64,000 nucleotides of DNA, taken from the NCBI GenBank assembly GCA_015066785.1, contig SVNT01000002.1, positions 186,001-250,000 of the forward strand, in the 5' to 3' direction. Both the position numbers and the translations under genes were made by a program. A model generated the notes under the pieces. The model ran no database searches. It saw only the letters and a list, made by a program, of their open reading frames with translations, and was not told the DNA's origin. Source of the stretch: Ruminococcus sp. Its GTDB lineage: Bacteria > Bacillota > Clostridia > Oscillospirales > Ruminococcaceae. Numbering within the stretch: the stretch's first letter is position 1; the number at the start of each line of letters is the position of its first letter. This document shows positions 42,161 to 50,015 of the stretch, piece by piece.

Positions 42161-45096
42161 CGCCCCTTCTCCTCAACAGCGGCAACAAGACTGCGCAGTC
42201 TTATCTTTGCGGCGCCGAGGTTGTTTATCTCGTCAATCTTGAGCTGTGTATAGAGCTTTCCGCCTGCCTCAAGGATTTCACGCACCTGGTCGGTTGTGAT
42301 AGCGTCGATACCGCATCCGAACGATACGAGCTGTACAAGCTGCATATCGGGCTGTGTGGTTACGTACTGCGCCGCCTTGTAAAGACGGGAGTGATATGTC
42401 CACTGGTTGAGTACCGAGAGCTTCTCGACATGGCCGAGGTGTGATATGCTGTCCTCGGTGATAACCGCAATTCCGAGCGATGTGACGAGCTTGTGAATAC
42501 CGTGGTTGATTTCGGGGTCGAGGTGGTACGGTCTTCCCGCAAGAACGATAATCTGCTGACCGTTTTCTCTTGCGTGCTTTACGATTTCCTCTCCCTTAGC
42601 GATGATGTCACTGCGGTAGCTGTCAAGCGCCGCCCACGCCTTCTTGTACGCCTCGCTGATGTCCTTTTTCTTCACGCCGTACTTGTGGAGAGCCTTTTCC
42701 ATAGCCTCTGCAAAGTGCTTGGGAAGATTTATGTCGATATACGGATAGAGGAATTTATCCTCTGTAAGTGCAGGAACATTCGCCTTGAGAAGTTCGGGGT
42801 AGTACGCAACAACGGGGCAGTTGTAGTGGTTGTCGCCGTCACCCTCATCGACATTGTAGCTCTCGCAGGGGAAGAAGATGAAATCCACGCCCTTCTGCAG
42901 AAGGCTTTCAATGTGTCCGTGTGCAATTTTTGCAGGGTAGCATACCGTATCCGACGGGATTGTATCCTGACCCTTGTAGTAGGTGTCACGGGTGCTTTCT
43001 TCGGAGATTACGACTTCAAAGCCAAGCTCCGTAAACGCTCTGTGCCAGAAGGGGAGCTGTTCGTAGAAACCAAGACAAAGAGGTATTCCGACCTTTGCCT
43101 TCGGCTCGCCTATCGGCTTACCCTCGACAACAGAGAGAAGTCTTTCGTACTTGTACTGATAAAGGCAGGGAACTTCCGTCTCTCTCTTTATGCCTGCGCC
43201 CTTTTCACAGCGGTTGCCCGAGATGAATTTTCTTCCGTCGGAGAAGCCTATCGCCGTGAGGTTGCAGTGTGCGGTACAGCCCTGACATACAACGCCCTTT
43301 GAAGTGTAGGAGAAGTCGGCAAGCTCCGCTTTGGTGAGGAGCTTTCTTTCTGCACTTTCCTCATGCTCCTTTGCGTAGAGAGCCGCACCGAGAGCACCCA
43401 TAAGTCCTGCAACTGCGGGACGGGTAACATTTCTGCCAAGCTCCATTTCAAATGAGCGGAGAACTGCGTCGTTGAGGAATGTCCCTCCCTGAACGACGAT
43501 GTGCTGACCAAGTTCGTCGGCAGAGTTCGCTCTGATAACCTTATAGATTGCGTTTTTGATGATAGACGCCGAAAGTCCTGCGGAGATGTCTTCAACCGAC
43601 GCTCCGTCCTTCTGCGCCTGCTTTACGTTTGAGTTCATGAACACCGTACAGCGTGAGCCGAGGTCAACGGGCTTTTCAGCGAAAAGTCCGAGCCTTGAAA
43701 ATTCTGCGATGTCGTAACCCATAGCGTATGCAAATGTCTGTATGAACGAGCCACAGCCCGATGAGCACGCCTCGTTGAGCATAATGCTGTCGATAGCGTT
43801 GTTCTTGATTTTGAAGCACTTGATGTCCTGTCCGCCGATGTCGATGATGAAGTCAACATCAGGGCAGAAGAATGCAGCCGCCTTGAAGTGTGCGACGGTT
43901 TCAACAATTCCGAAGTCGCAGCGGAGTCCTGCACGGATGAGGTCTTCACCGTAGCCTGTAACAGCACTTCCCTTGATTACGAGCTTGTCGGTTGCAAGAC
44001 TGTAAATCTCCTCAAGCTGTTTTGAGATGATTTCCAGAGGCTGTCCCTTTGACGCACAGTAGTGGTTGTAGAGGAGCTTTCCGTCGGGAGTAATAAGCAC
44101 GAGCTTTGTCGTCGTCGAGCCTGCGTCGATACCGAGGTAAGCGTCACCCTCGTACTTTGAAATATCCTCGTACTGAAGGTCGCACTTGCTGTGACGGGTA
44201 ACGAAGTCGGCATATTCTTCCTTCGTGGTGAAAAGTCTGTCGCCCGTGATGATAGTGTCTGTCACGGGTGCATTTCTGATTTTTGCAAGAGCCTCTTCGA
44301 GTATCATAGGCTCGGAATGTTCTTTAGCGTAGAGGGCACTTCCGTAAGCCATAAATATAGGTGCTGTTTCGGGGAATACCGCATTGTCACCCTCAAGACC
44401 GAGAGTTCTCACAAATGCGTTGCGGAGTTCCTTCTGGAATGAAAGCGGCCCGCCGAGGAAAAGAACCTTACCCTCGATTTTTCTTCCCTGTGCAAGACCC
44501 GATACGGTCTGGTCAACAACCGCCTGGAAGATTGACGCCGCAATATCCTCACGCTTTGCGCCCTGGTTGAGAAGGGGCTGTATGTCGGATTTTGCAAACA
44601 CTCCGCATCTTGAGGCGATGGGGTAGAGCTTCTGTGACTTTGCGGCAAGTGCGTCCATTTCGTCGGTTGTAATTCCGAGAAGGGATGACATCTGGTCGAT
44701 AAACGCACCTGTACCGCCTGCGCAGGAGCCGTTCATACGCTGTTCTATTCCGCCCGAGAGGAAGATGATTTTTGCGTCCTCTCCTCCGAGTTCGATAACA
44801 GCGTCAGTGTCGGGATAGGTGTTCTTTACCGCAACAAACGCCGCATAAACCTCCTGAACGAAAGGAAGCTCAGCCTTTGTGGCAAGTCCGAGTCCTGCGG
44901 AGCCTGTAATCGAAAGTCTGAACTGTGCGTCGGGATACTCACGCATGATTATTTCAATCTGTTCTTCGACAGTTTCCTTTACTTTGGAAAAATGTCGCTG
45001 ATATTTTGAGTAGAGAATTTTATTGTCGTCATCGGCAATAACCGTCTTGACGGTTGTAGAGCCGACATCAATTCCGAGTGAATAAATTTCTGCCAT
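42142..45096 (-). CDS. 2-hydroxyacyl-CoA dehydratase activator-like ATPase, C-terminally short
   Basis: 984 residues. Two BadF/BadG/BcrA/BcrD (HgdC-like) ATPase domains, about 4-265 (SLGIDVGSTTVKTVIADDD, CAGGTGAFIDQM) and 318-565 (LGIDAGSTTTKLVLITPDG, EACSSGCGSFIQ) carry the cluster cysteines. A DUF2229-type region follows (about 650-880: GIPLCLGFYEQLPFWH, PSDTVCYPAKIAHGH) and a last block to LKIDEINNLGAAKIRLRSL. Relatives I know run on to about 1400 residues with a dehydratase-like part; that part is absent. The last residues (GRNTQAK) lie in repeat D. GGAGGT precedes ATG. Confidence 0.87.
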   Translation of the reverse strand: MAEIYSLGIDVGSTTVKTVIADDDNKILYSKYQRHFSKVKETVEEQIEIIMREYPDAQFRLSITGSAGLGLATKAELPFVQEVYAAFVAVKNTYPDTDAVIELGGEDAKIIFLSGGIEQRMNGSCAGGTGAFIDQMSSLLGITTDEMDALAAKSQKLYPIASRCGVFAKSDIQPLLNQGAKREDIAASIFQAVVDQTVSGLAQGRKIEGKVLFLGGPLSFQKELRNAFVRTLGLEGDNAVFPETAPIFMAYGSALYAKEHSEPMILEEALAKIRNAPVTDTIITGDRLFTTKEEYADFVTRHSKCDLQYEDISKYEGDAYLGIDAGSTTTKLVLITPDGKLLYNHYCASKGQPLEIISKQLEEIYSLATDKLVIKGSAVTGYGEDLIRAGLRCDFGIVETVAHFKAAAFFCPDVDFIIDIGGQDIKCFKIKNNAIDSIMLNEACSSGCGSFIQTFAYAMGYDIAEFSRLGLFAEKPVDLGSRCTVFMNSNVKQAQKDGASVEDISAGLSASIIKNAIYKVIRANSADELGQHIVVQGGTFLNDAVLRSFEMELGRNVTRPAVAGLMGALGAALYAKEHEESAERKLLTKAELADFSYTSKGVVCQGCTAHCNLTAIGFSDGRKFISGNRCEKGAGIKRETEVPCLYQYKYERLLSVVEGKPIGEPKAKVGIPLCLGFYEQLPFWHRAFTELGFEVVISEESTRDTYYKGQDTIPSDTVCYPAKIAHGHIESLLQKGVDFIFFPCESYNVDEGDGDNHYNCPVVAYYPELLKANVPALTEDKFLYPYIDINLPKHFAEAMEKALHKYGVKKKDISEAYKKAWAALDSYRSDIIAKGEEIVKHARENGQQIIVLAGRPYHLDPEINHGIHKLVTSLGIAVITEDSISHLGHVEKLSVLNQWTYHSRLYKAAQYVTTQPDMQLVQLVSFGCGIDAITTDQVREILEAGGKLYTQLKIDEINNLGAAKIRLRSLVAAVEEKGRNTQAK

Positions 45097-45183
45097 AGCG
45101 ACCTCCTGAAAAAATATACATAAATATTATAGCACGGATTATCATAAAAGTCAAAATCAATCACCGCCAAATCGTAAACTTTT

Positions 45184-45213
45184 TTGCAATTTTCTGCGTT
45201 TTTGTGTTATAAT
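45184..45213 (+). promoter_or_regulatory. Promoter of the membrane phosphoesterase
   Basis: TTGCAA (45184-45189) and TATAAT (45208-45213), spacer 18. Confidence 0.6.
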
Positions 45214-45250
45214 ATCCTTAACGTAAAACAAAATCGGAAGGAATGATAAT

Positions 45251-46111
45251 ATGACGGAGTATAAATGGGATTTCAAGCGCTCGGCGTTTGTCGGAGGAAC
45301 GCTGTCAATGGCGGCGCTGTTTATGATAGAAAACTATTCTCTCGAAAGTGAAAAGCAGGTTATTTCCTCGGAAAAAATCACCCCCGATTTCGACGGGTTC
45401 AGGATAGTTCATCTTTCCGACCTGCACTGCCGTTCGTTCGGGCACAAGAACCGCCGACTGATACGGAAGATAAAGAAAATAAAGCCCGACCTCGTTGTAA
45501 TGACGGGGGATATGGTCAGCCGTCAGGACAGAAATTTCGAGCCGTTTTTAAATCTTGCAAGGGGAATAGCGAGGGAGTTTCCGACCTACTACACCATCGG
45601 AAATCACGAGCTTGACCTCACCGACCGCCAGCTCTCGATACTCTTTTCGGAGCTTCGTGGCGCAGGTGTGCAGGTGCTCAACAACGACCGTGTCATCATC
45701 ACCCGTGGAAGAAGTGCCATCGACCTGTACGGAATGTGGTATGCGCTGAATTTCTACAAGAAAAACGGGAGCTACCGTCGCCACGACCCGTTCACTGTCG
45801 GGGATATGCGCAGGCTTATCGGCGACGCACCTTCACGCAGGAGGTTTTCCATTGTAATGGCACACAATCCGCTTGACTTTGCGGTTTATTCCGAGTGGGG
45901 CGCAGACCTTGTACTTTCGGGCCATGTTCACGGCGGAGGGGTACGCCTCGGCAAGCTGGGAGGGGTATTCTCCCCGGGAAGAAAGTTCTTCCCCGAGTAT
46001 TATCAGGGCAGGTATTCCCTCGGAAATACGGATATGGTTGTCAGTCGTGGACTGGGAGGGTTACGCCTTTTCAACCGCCCGCAGATTGTTGAAATCGAAC
46101 TCAGGCGGTGA
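45251..46111 (+). CDS. Membrane-anchored metallophosphoesterase (YkuE/YaeI type)
   Basis: 286-residue calcineurin-like phosphoesterase with an N-terminal hydrophobic stretch (SAFVGGTLSMAALFMI, about 11-28). Metal-site motifs are complete: HLSDLHCRSFG, VMTGDMV, TIGNHELD, MAHNP and LSGHVHGGGVRL, ending SRGLGG. The family includes lipid or nucleotide-sugar pyrophosphatases at the membrane; substrate here is unknown. The last codons overlap a GGCGGTGAGCCACCGC palindrome (46105-46120) identical to one in the family 1 repeats. Confidence 0.9.
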   Translation: MTEYKWDFKRSAFVGGTLSMAALFMIENYSLESEKQVISSEKITPDFDGFRIVHLSDLHCRSFGHKNRRLIRKIKKIKPDLVVMTGDMVSRQDRNFEPFLNLARGIAREFPTYYTIGNHELDLTDRQLSILFSELRGAGVQVLNNDRVIITRGRSAIDLYGMWYALNFYKKNGSYRRHDPFTVGDMRRLIGDAPSRRRFSIVMAHNPLDFAVYSEWGADLVLSGHVHGGGVRLGKLGGVFSPGRKFFPEYYQGRYSLGNTDMVVSRGLGGLRLFNRPQIVEIELRR

Positions 46112-46171
46112 GCCACCGCAGGTATTTTGCATAAGATAAAATTTATTTTCAATAAAAACAACGCCGAACAC

Positions 46172-46531
46172 TCATTCGTGATTCGGCGTCATTTTTTTCA
46201 GTCTCAGGTTTTTCTTCAGGTTTTCCGCAACGGCAAGCATCAGGTAAACCTCGTCGGAAGTACAGCCCTCGAAAACCTCCGCAATATCGGAATTGATTTC
46301 GGTTGCGGTCTCTGCTGTCAGCACATCGCAGAGTATTTTGTCCGTTGTGACATCAAGCGAATTGCAGATGTTGACAAGCACCTGCAGGGACAGCTTGGTC
46401 TTTGCGCTTTCAATCTGTGACAAATGCTGAGGAGAAATCCCTGCCATTTCAGAAAGTCTGTCCTGTGTAATCTTTCGGGATTTGCGTATTTTTTTAATTC
46501 TTGCACCTATCAGCGCATAATTCAACTCCAT
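46172..46531 (-). CDS. XRE-family transcription regulator
   Basis: 119 residues with an N-terminal Cro/CI helix-turn-helix (about 8-65: IGARIKKIRKSRKITQDRLSEMAGISPQHLSQIE). The C-terminal 50 residues are acidic and probably dimerise or sense a signal. It diverges from a Thr-rich lipoprotein gene; TACAAT and ATTGTA half sites in its upstream region (46548-46571) could be its operator. A second XRE/lipoprotein pair of the same layout is at 58183-59376. Confidence 0.9.
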   Translation of the reverse strand: MELNYALIGARIKKIRKSRKITQDRLSEMAGISPQHLSQIESAKTKLSLQVLVNICNSLDVTTDKILCDVLTAETATEINSDIAEVFEGCTSDEVYLMLAVAENLKKNLRLKKMTPNHE

Positions 46532-46565
46532 ATTAAGTTCTCCTATACAATTTGTGTTAAAACTA

Positions 46566-46594
46566 TTGTAATTTATTTATTTCCGTGTTATAAT
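46566..46594 (+). promoter_or_regulatory. Promoter of the tandem lipoprotein genes
   Basis: TTGTAA (46566-46571) and TATAAT (46589-46594), spacer 17. The -35 overlaps the ATTGTA half of an inverted repeat (TACAAT...ATTGTA), a likely site for control by the divergent XRE protein. Confidence 0.65.
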
Positions 46595-46675
46595 CAACTG
46601 TATGTTAAGTATTCGCATATACGGTAGTTTTATAAAAATATTACCGCCTGCGGAATAACATCAGAAATAGGAAAA

Positions 46676-47695
46676 AGGAGCAGATAATATGAAGAAAAGA
46701 ATTTTGAGCGCAGTTCTGGCATCGTTTCTTGTTATCGGAATGACAGCCTGCGGTGCAGACGCTTCGCCCGAAGCGGCAACGGAAGTAACGACCGTCGCAG
46801 AGGAAACAACCACAGCGGCAGAAACAACCGCCCCCGAAACGACGACGGAGGAAACGACTACAACTCCCGAAACGACCACGGCGGAAACGACAACAACTCC
46901 CGAAACAACTACGGAGGAAACGACAACTGTTGAAACGACGACAGCGACAACAACTGCGGCGGCGACCACAACCGCAGCCACAACGACAGCAACGACTACA
47001 AAAGCAACAACAGCCGCAGCAAAACCGAATACACAGATAGATCAGAGCGAATCTCCGCAGTACTACTTTTTGTATCTTCCCGAAGGCGGAATGACAATGA
47101 TGGTTTTCCCGTATTACGAATGCGAACCCGTAGCAAAGCTCAGAAACGCATACGGCGGAACACAATACCCCGGACTTTTGCTTGAACAATGCACACTTGA
47201 TTCGGGCAACACTTACTGGAGCTGGCTTTATATGAGCAACAAATCAGTGGGAACGGTTATTGATTTCGGATGCGGAGCAACATCACGACTCCTGACCGAT
47301 GAAGAAAAAGCACTTATGGCAACTGTAACAGATACCCCCGATGATTATCTGAAGTCAAAAGGCTTTCAGGCTATTGATATTGACGGGAACGGAAAGATTT
47401 CCCCCGATGAAAGAATGCTCTGTGCATTGTATGTTGCAGGCGGAGAGAAGTTCACAGTAAAAGGCAATACATGGGTGCCTGTTATTGCTGTTTAAAAAGG
47501 AGCAGATGATATGAAGAAAAGAATTTTGAGCGCAGTTCTGGCATCGTTTCTTGTTATCGGAATGACAGCCTGCGGTGCAGGCGCTTCGCCCGAAGCGGCA
47601 ACGAAAGTAACGATCGCCGCAGAGGAAACAACCACAGCGGCAGAAACAACCGCCCCCGAAACGACGACGGAGGAAACGACTACAACTCCTCCCCC
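46676..47695 (+). repeat. Duplicated signal-peptide cassette in two lipoprotein genes
   Basis: About 195 bases covering the ribosome site, signal peptide and early linker occur twice, at about 46676-46872 and 47498-47694, with only some six differences (for example GCAGACGCT vs GCAGGCGCT). Identity stops sharply inside the linker, after which the proteins are unrelated. Confidence 0.85.
46689..47495 (+). CDS. Thr-rich lipoprotein with EF-hand-like calcium loop
   Basis: 268 residues. Lipoprotein signal with lipobox GMTAC (Cys about 21), then a Thr/Glu/Ala linker of about 95 residues built from ETTT units, and a C-terminal domain of about 150 residues of unknown type. The end holds a single calcium-loop motif, IDIDGNGKISPDERML, like one half of a type I dockerin or an EF-hand. 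The signal and early linker are nearly identical at DNA level to those of the next gene. Confidence 0.8.
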   Translation: MKKRILSAVLASFLVIGMTACGADASPEAATEVTTVAEETTTAAETTAPETTTEETTTTPETTTAETTTTPETTTEETTTVETTTATTTAAATTTAATTTATTTKATTAAAKPNTQIDQSESPQYYFLYLPEGGMTMMVFPYYECEPVAKLRNAYGGTQYPGLLLEQCTLDSGNTYWSWLYMSNKSVGTVIDFGCGATSRLLTDEEKALMATVTDTPDDYLKSKGFQAIDIDGNGKISPDERMLCALYVAGGEKFTVKGNTWVPVIAV

Positions 47696-48509
47696 TCCCG
47701 AGCCTGAAAGAGAGGTTGAGTTCGACACTCTCGGAGTGCCGACTATAAGAGAATTCGACGGCGTAAGAAACGACAGGTACATATATTTCAACGGTGGTGG
47801 CAGGTATACAGGCTATATGGCAAGAACTCTCAATGATGACGGCAATGACCTGAGAGGAGAAATATACAACGCCGACGGAACGTTGAGCTATTCCTATGAG
47901 GCCGAATATGAAGGAGAGAATCCCCAAAAAGTCGTTTTTAAAAATCCCGACGGGTCGGTTATGAAATACGCCGAATACGGATATGACGACAAAGGTGACT
48001 GGACAAAGTATACCCGCTACAATCCCGACGGAACCATCAACTATTATTACACAAACGAATATGACGAAAAAGGCAATAAAGTAAAGAGTATAAATTACAA
48101 AGCCGATGGCTCTGTCGATAACTATTATACTCAGGAATTTGACGAAAACGGCAATGTTATCAAGTATGTCGGTTATAATGCGAATGGCTCTATGAGTTGG
48201 TATTATACAGACGAATTCGACAAGGAAAACCGACTCGTGAAGCACTCTGAATATGATGGCTACGGCTTGCTCGGATACTATACATATCAGTATGATGATA
48301 ACGGCAATATGGTAAAGTATGAGAGTTATAACTATATGAGTCAGATTGACTACTACAACACATTCGAATACAACGAAAACGGACAGCTTGTGAAGATGAA
48401 TCTTTATACATACGCAGGTTGGCTTACTGACTATGTGGTATACGAATACAACGAAAACGACGAGTTCGTGAAGTGTCAGGCATACGACAATCAGGGCAAC
48501 CCGATGTAG
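47511..48509 (+). CDS. Lipoprotein with YD/Rhs-like repeats
   Basis: 332 residues. Same lipoprotein signal and ETTT linker as its upstream neighbour, then a shortened linker ending PPPPEPE and a repeat domain (about 90-330) of some nine units of 22-24 residues of the form YDDKGNxVKYxxYNxDGSxxYYYTxEYD. These resemble YD repeats of Rhs proteins or MORN-like beta hairpins. It has no toxin tail. Probably a surface beta-sheet protein; the ligand is unknown. Cotranscribed with the upstream lipoprotein (15-base gap). Confidence 0.8.
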   Translation: MKKRILSAVLASFLVIGMTACGAGASPEAATKVTIAAEETTTAAETTAPETTTEETTTTPPPPEPEREVEFDTLGVPTIREFDGVRNDRYIYFNGGGRYTGYMARTLNDDGNDLRGEIYNADGTLSYSYEAEYEGENPQKVVFKNPDGSVMKYAEYGYDDKGDWTKYTRYNPDGTINYYYTNEYDEKGNKVKSINYKADGSVDNYYTQEFDENGNVIKYVGYNANGSMSWYYTDEFDKENRLVKHSEYDGYGLLGYYTYQYDDNGNMVKYESYNYMSQIDYYNTFEYNENGQLVKMNLYTYAGWLTDYVVYEYNENDEFVKCQAYDNQGNPM

Positions 48510-48520
48510 AAAATATGAAT

Positions 48521-48558
48521 ATAAAAAAGGGTATCGGAGAAATCCGATACCCTTGCTT
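48521..48558. terminator. Terminator between lipoprotein and pspA genes
   Basis: AAGGGTATCGG, AGAAAT loop and CCGATACCCTT, with A run before and T-rich sequence after; suits both convergent genes. It is similar to, but distinct from, the GGGTACTG hairpin of family 1 repeats. Confidence 0.88.
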
Positions 48559-48568
48559 TGTTTTATTC

Positions 48569-49228
48569 TTACTGACCCATAAGTCTTGCGAGTTCAGCCT
48601 CAATCTTCTGGTTCTTTTCGAGGTCTTCAAAAGGGTCTGTGCTTGATGCTGTCGAAACACCTGAAATATCGCTGAATGCCTGAGCCTCAGCTTCCTTGCG
48701 GCTGATTTTTTCTTCCATCTTGTCCATCTTTGCGAATGCGTTTGATGAGCCTATCCCGCCGAGTGACTCAGCGAGGTCTTTCTGTGTGTCAGCCATCTGT
48801 GAGCGTGCAATGAGCATAGCCTGTCTGCTCTTTGCGTCCTCGAGCTTTGACTTGAGCTCTTCAACCTGTGTCTTTATAGCAGCAGTCTGTGCGGCAACTG
48901 TGTCGTACATCTGCTGGAACTTAGCAACATTTTCGTCGGCCTTTACCTTTTCGGCAACAGCCTTTCTTGCGAGTTCCTGGTCGCCTGCGGCGAGAGCAGC
49001 CTTAGCCTTTGATTCCCAGTCAGCTGACTTTGCCTTTGCGTCGTTGAGCTGCTTTTCAATCTGGCGTTCGGAAGCCATTGCCTTTCCGAGTGCCTGGGTT
49101 GACTTTACAAGCTCCTTATCCATATCGATGATAATCTGCTTTACCATCTTTTCGGGATCTTCAGCCTTGTCGATGAGGTCGTTGATGTTTGATTTGAGCA
49201 AATCTCCGAGTCTTGTGAAAATTGACAT
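48569..49228 (-). CDS. pspA: PspA/IM30 family protein
   Basis: 219-residue coiled-coil protein of the ESCRT-III-like PspA/Vipp1 family, which binds stressed membranes. It starts SIFTRLGDLLKSNINDLIDKAEDPEKMVKQ, the family's amphipathic helix and conserved DPEKM, and is helical through to about residue 190. The next gene on the strand is upstream and encodes a small membrane protein, so the pair may be a compact envelope-stress unit. A PspC or LiaF-type partner was not identified. Confidence 0.93.
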   Translation of the reverse strand: MSIFTRLGDLLKSNINDLIDKAEDPEKMVKQIIIDMDKELVKSTQALGKAMASERQIEKQLNDAKAKSADWESKAKAALAAGDQELARKAVAEKVKADENVAKFQQMYDTVAAQTAAIKTQVEELKSKLEDAKSRQAMLIARSQMADTQKDLAESLGGIGSSNAFAKMDKMEEKISRKEAEAQAFSDISGVSTASSTDPFEDLEKNQKIEAELARLMGQ

Positions 49229-49248
49229 TTTTGAGTTCCTCCCTTAAA

Positions 49249-49749
49249 TTAAGTATTATCTCTTTTTCTGAACAGCACCCTCAGGAGAAGTCCCGAGCCT
49301 GCCGCCATAAATCCGAACATAAGAATGAAGTCGAACATACTTGTTCTCTCAAAATTGATTCTGACGCTGAGAATAATCGCAAGAACGATTATCGCAAGGC
49401 CGAGAACCGTGACAACCCATCCTACAATGCGGTTGTCGAGGAAGAAGAGAAGTATAATTCCGATAACGAGCGGGATTATAACCGCCCCTGTGGGAATAAG
49501 AAAATTCCCGAGTGCAATGCCTGCACCGCCGAAGATGCCGAAGGTCTGCACCGATGTGCGCTGAAACAGCCAGAAAAGTCCCACACCGAGAAGAATAAGA
49601 CCTATGAAGAATTCGAGAAGTTCGTTACGGGTCTTTTTCGGTCTTGACGGCAGTCCTGCCGAAGTGTCGGAAAATGTTTTTTCATTTTCCTTCTGCATTC
49701 TGCGGATTTCGTTTTCAAGTTCCTTGATTTTCTTGTCAGAAGACGACAT
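49249..49749 (-). CDS. Membrane protein upstream of pspA
   Basis: 166 residues: cytosolic coiled-coil start (SSDKKIKELENEIRRMQKENEK), then four TM segments (about 46-65, 70-88, 92-110, 115-133, the last followed by a fifth hydrophobic stretch 140-160). Not recognised as a named family, though the layout recalls LiaI/LiaF-type envelope-stress proteins. It probably anchors or signals to PspA, 20 bases downstream; this is inferred from position only. Confidence 0.7.
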   Translation of the reverse strand: MSSSDKKIKELENEIRRMQKENEKTFSDTSAGLPSRPKKTRNELLEFFIGLILLGVGLFWLFQRTSVQTFGIFGGAGIALGNFLIPTGAVIIPLVIGIILLFFLDNRIVGWVVTVLGLAIIVLAIILSVRINFERTSMFDFILMFGFMAAGSGLLLRVLFRKRDNT

Positions 49750-49949
49750 ACCTCCGCCCCCTTTTCAGCGTAATCCGTGAGGAATTCTCCACACGACTAC
49801 ATTATATAGCATTCCTTACAAAATGTCAATGATGGTTTATTGCACTAACACGCTGAAACAAAACAGCGGTATTCTTATTTTTATTGTATAATAAACACTA
49901 TAAAAATCTATCAAAAACACCGAATTTTTCATTATTTACACAAAGGACA

Positions 49950-49978
49950 TTGAAAATACACATACAATATGGTATAAT
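49950..49978 (+). promoter_or_regulatory. Promoter of the chemoreceptor gene
   Basis: TTGAAA (49950-49955) and TATAAT (49973-49978), spacer 17, 38 bases before the start codon with GGGAGGG between. Confidence 0.75.
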
Positions 49979-50015
49979 TTCATCAAATAATATCTTTCTA
50001 CCGGGAGGGTACGTT

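Noticed and set aside
47355-48245. Minus-strand frame of 296 codons with hydrophobic content
   Set aside because: It is antisense to the YD-repeat lipoprotein and crosses the 5' end of that gene; its hydrophobic look follows from the Tyr/Asp/Asn-rich coding strand.
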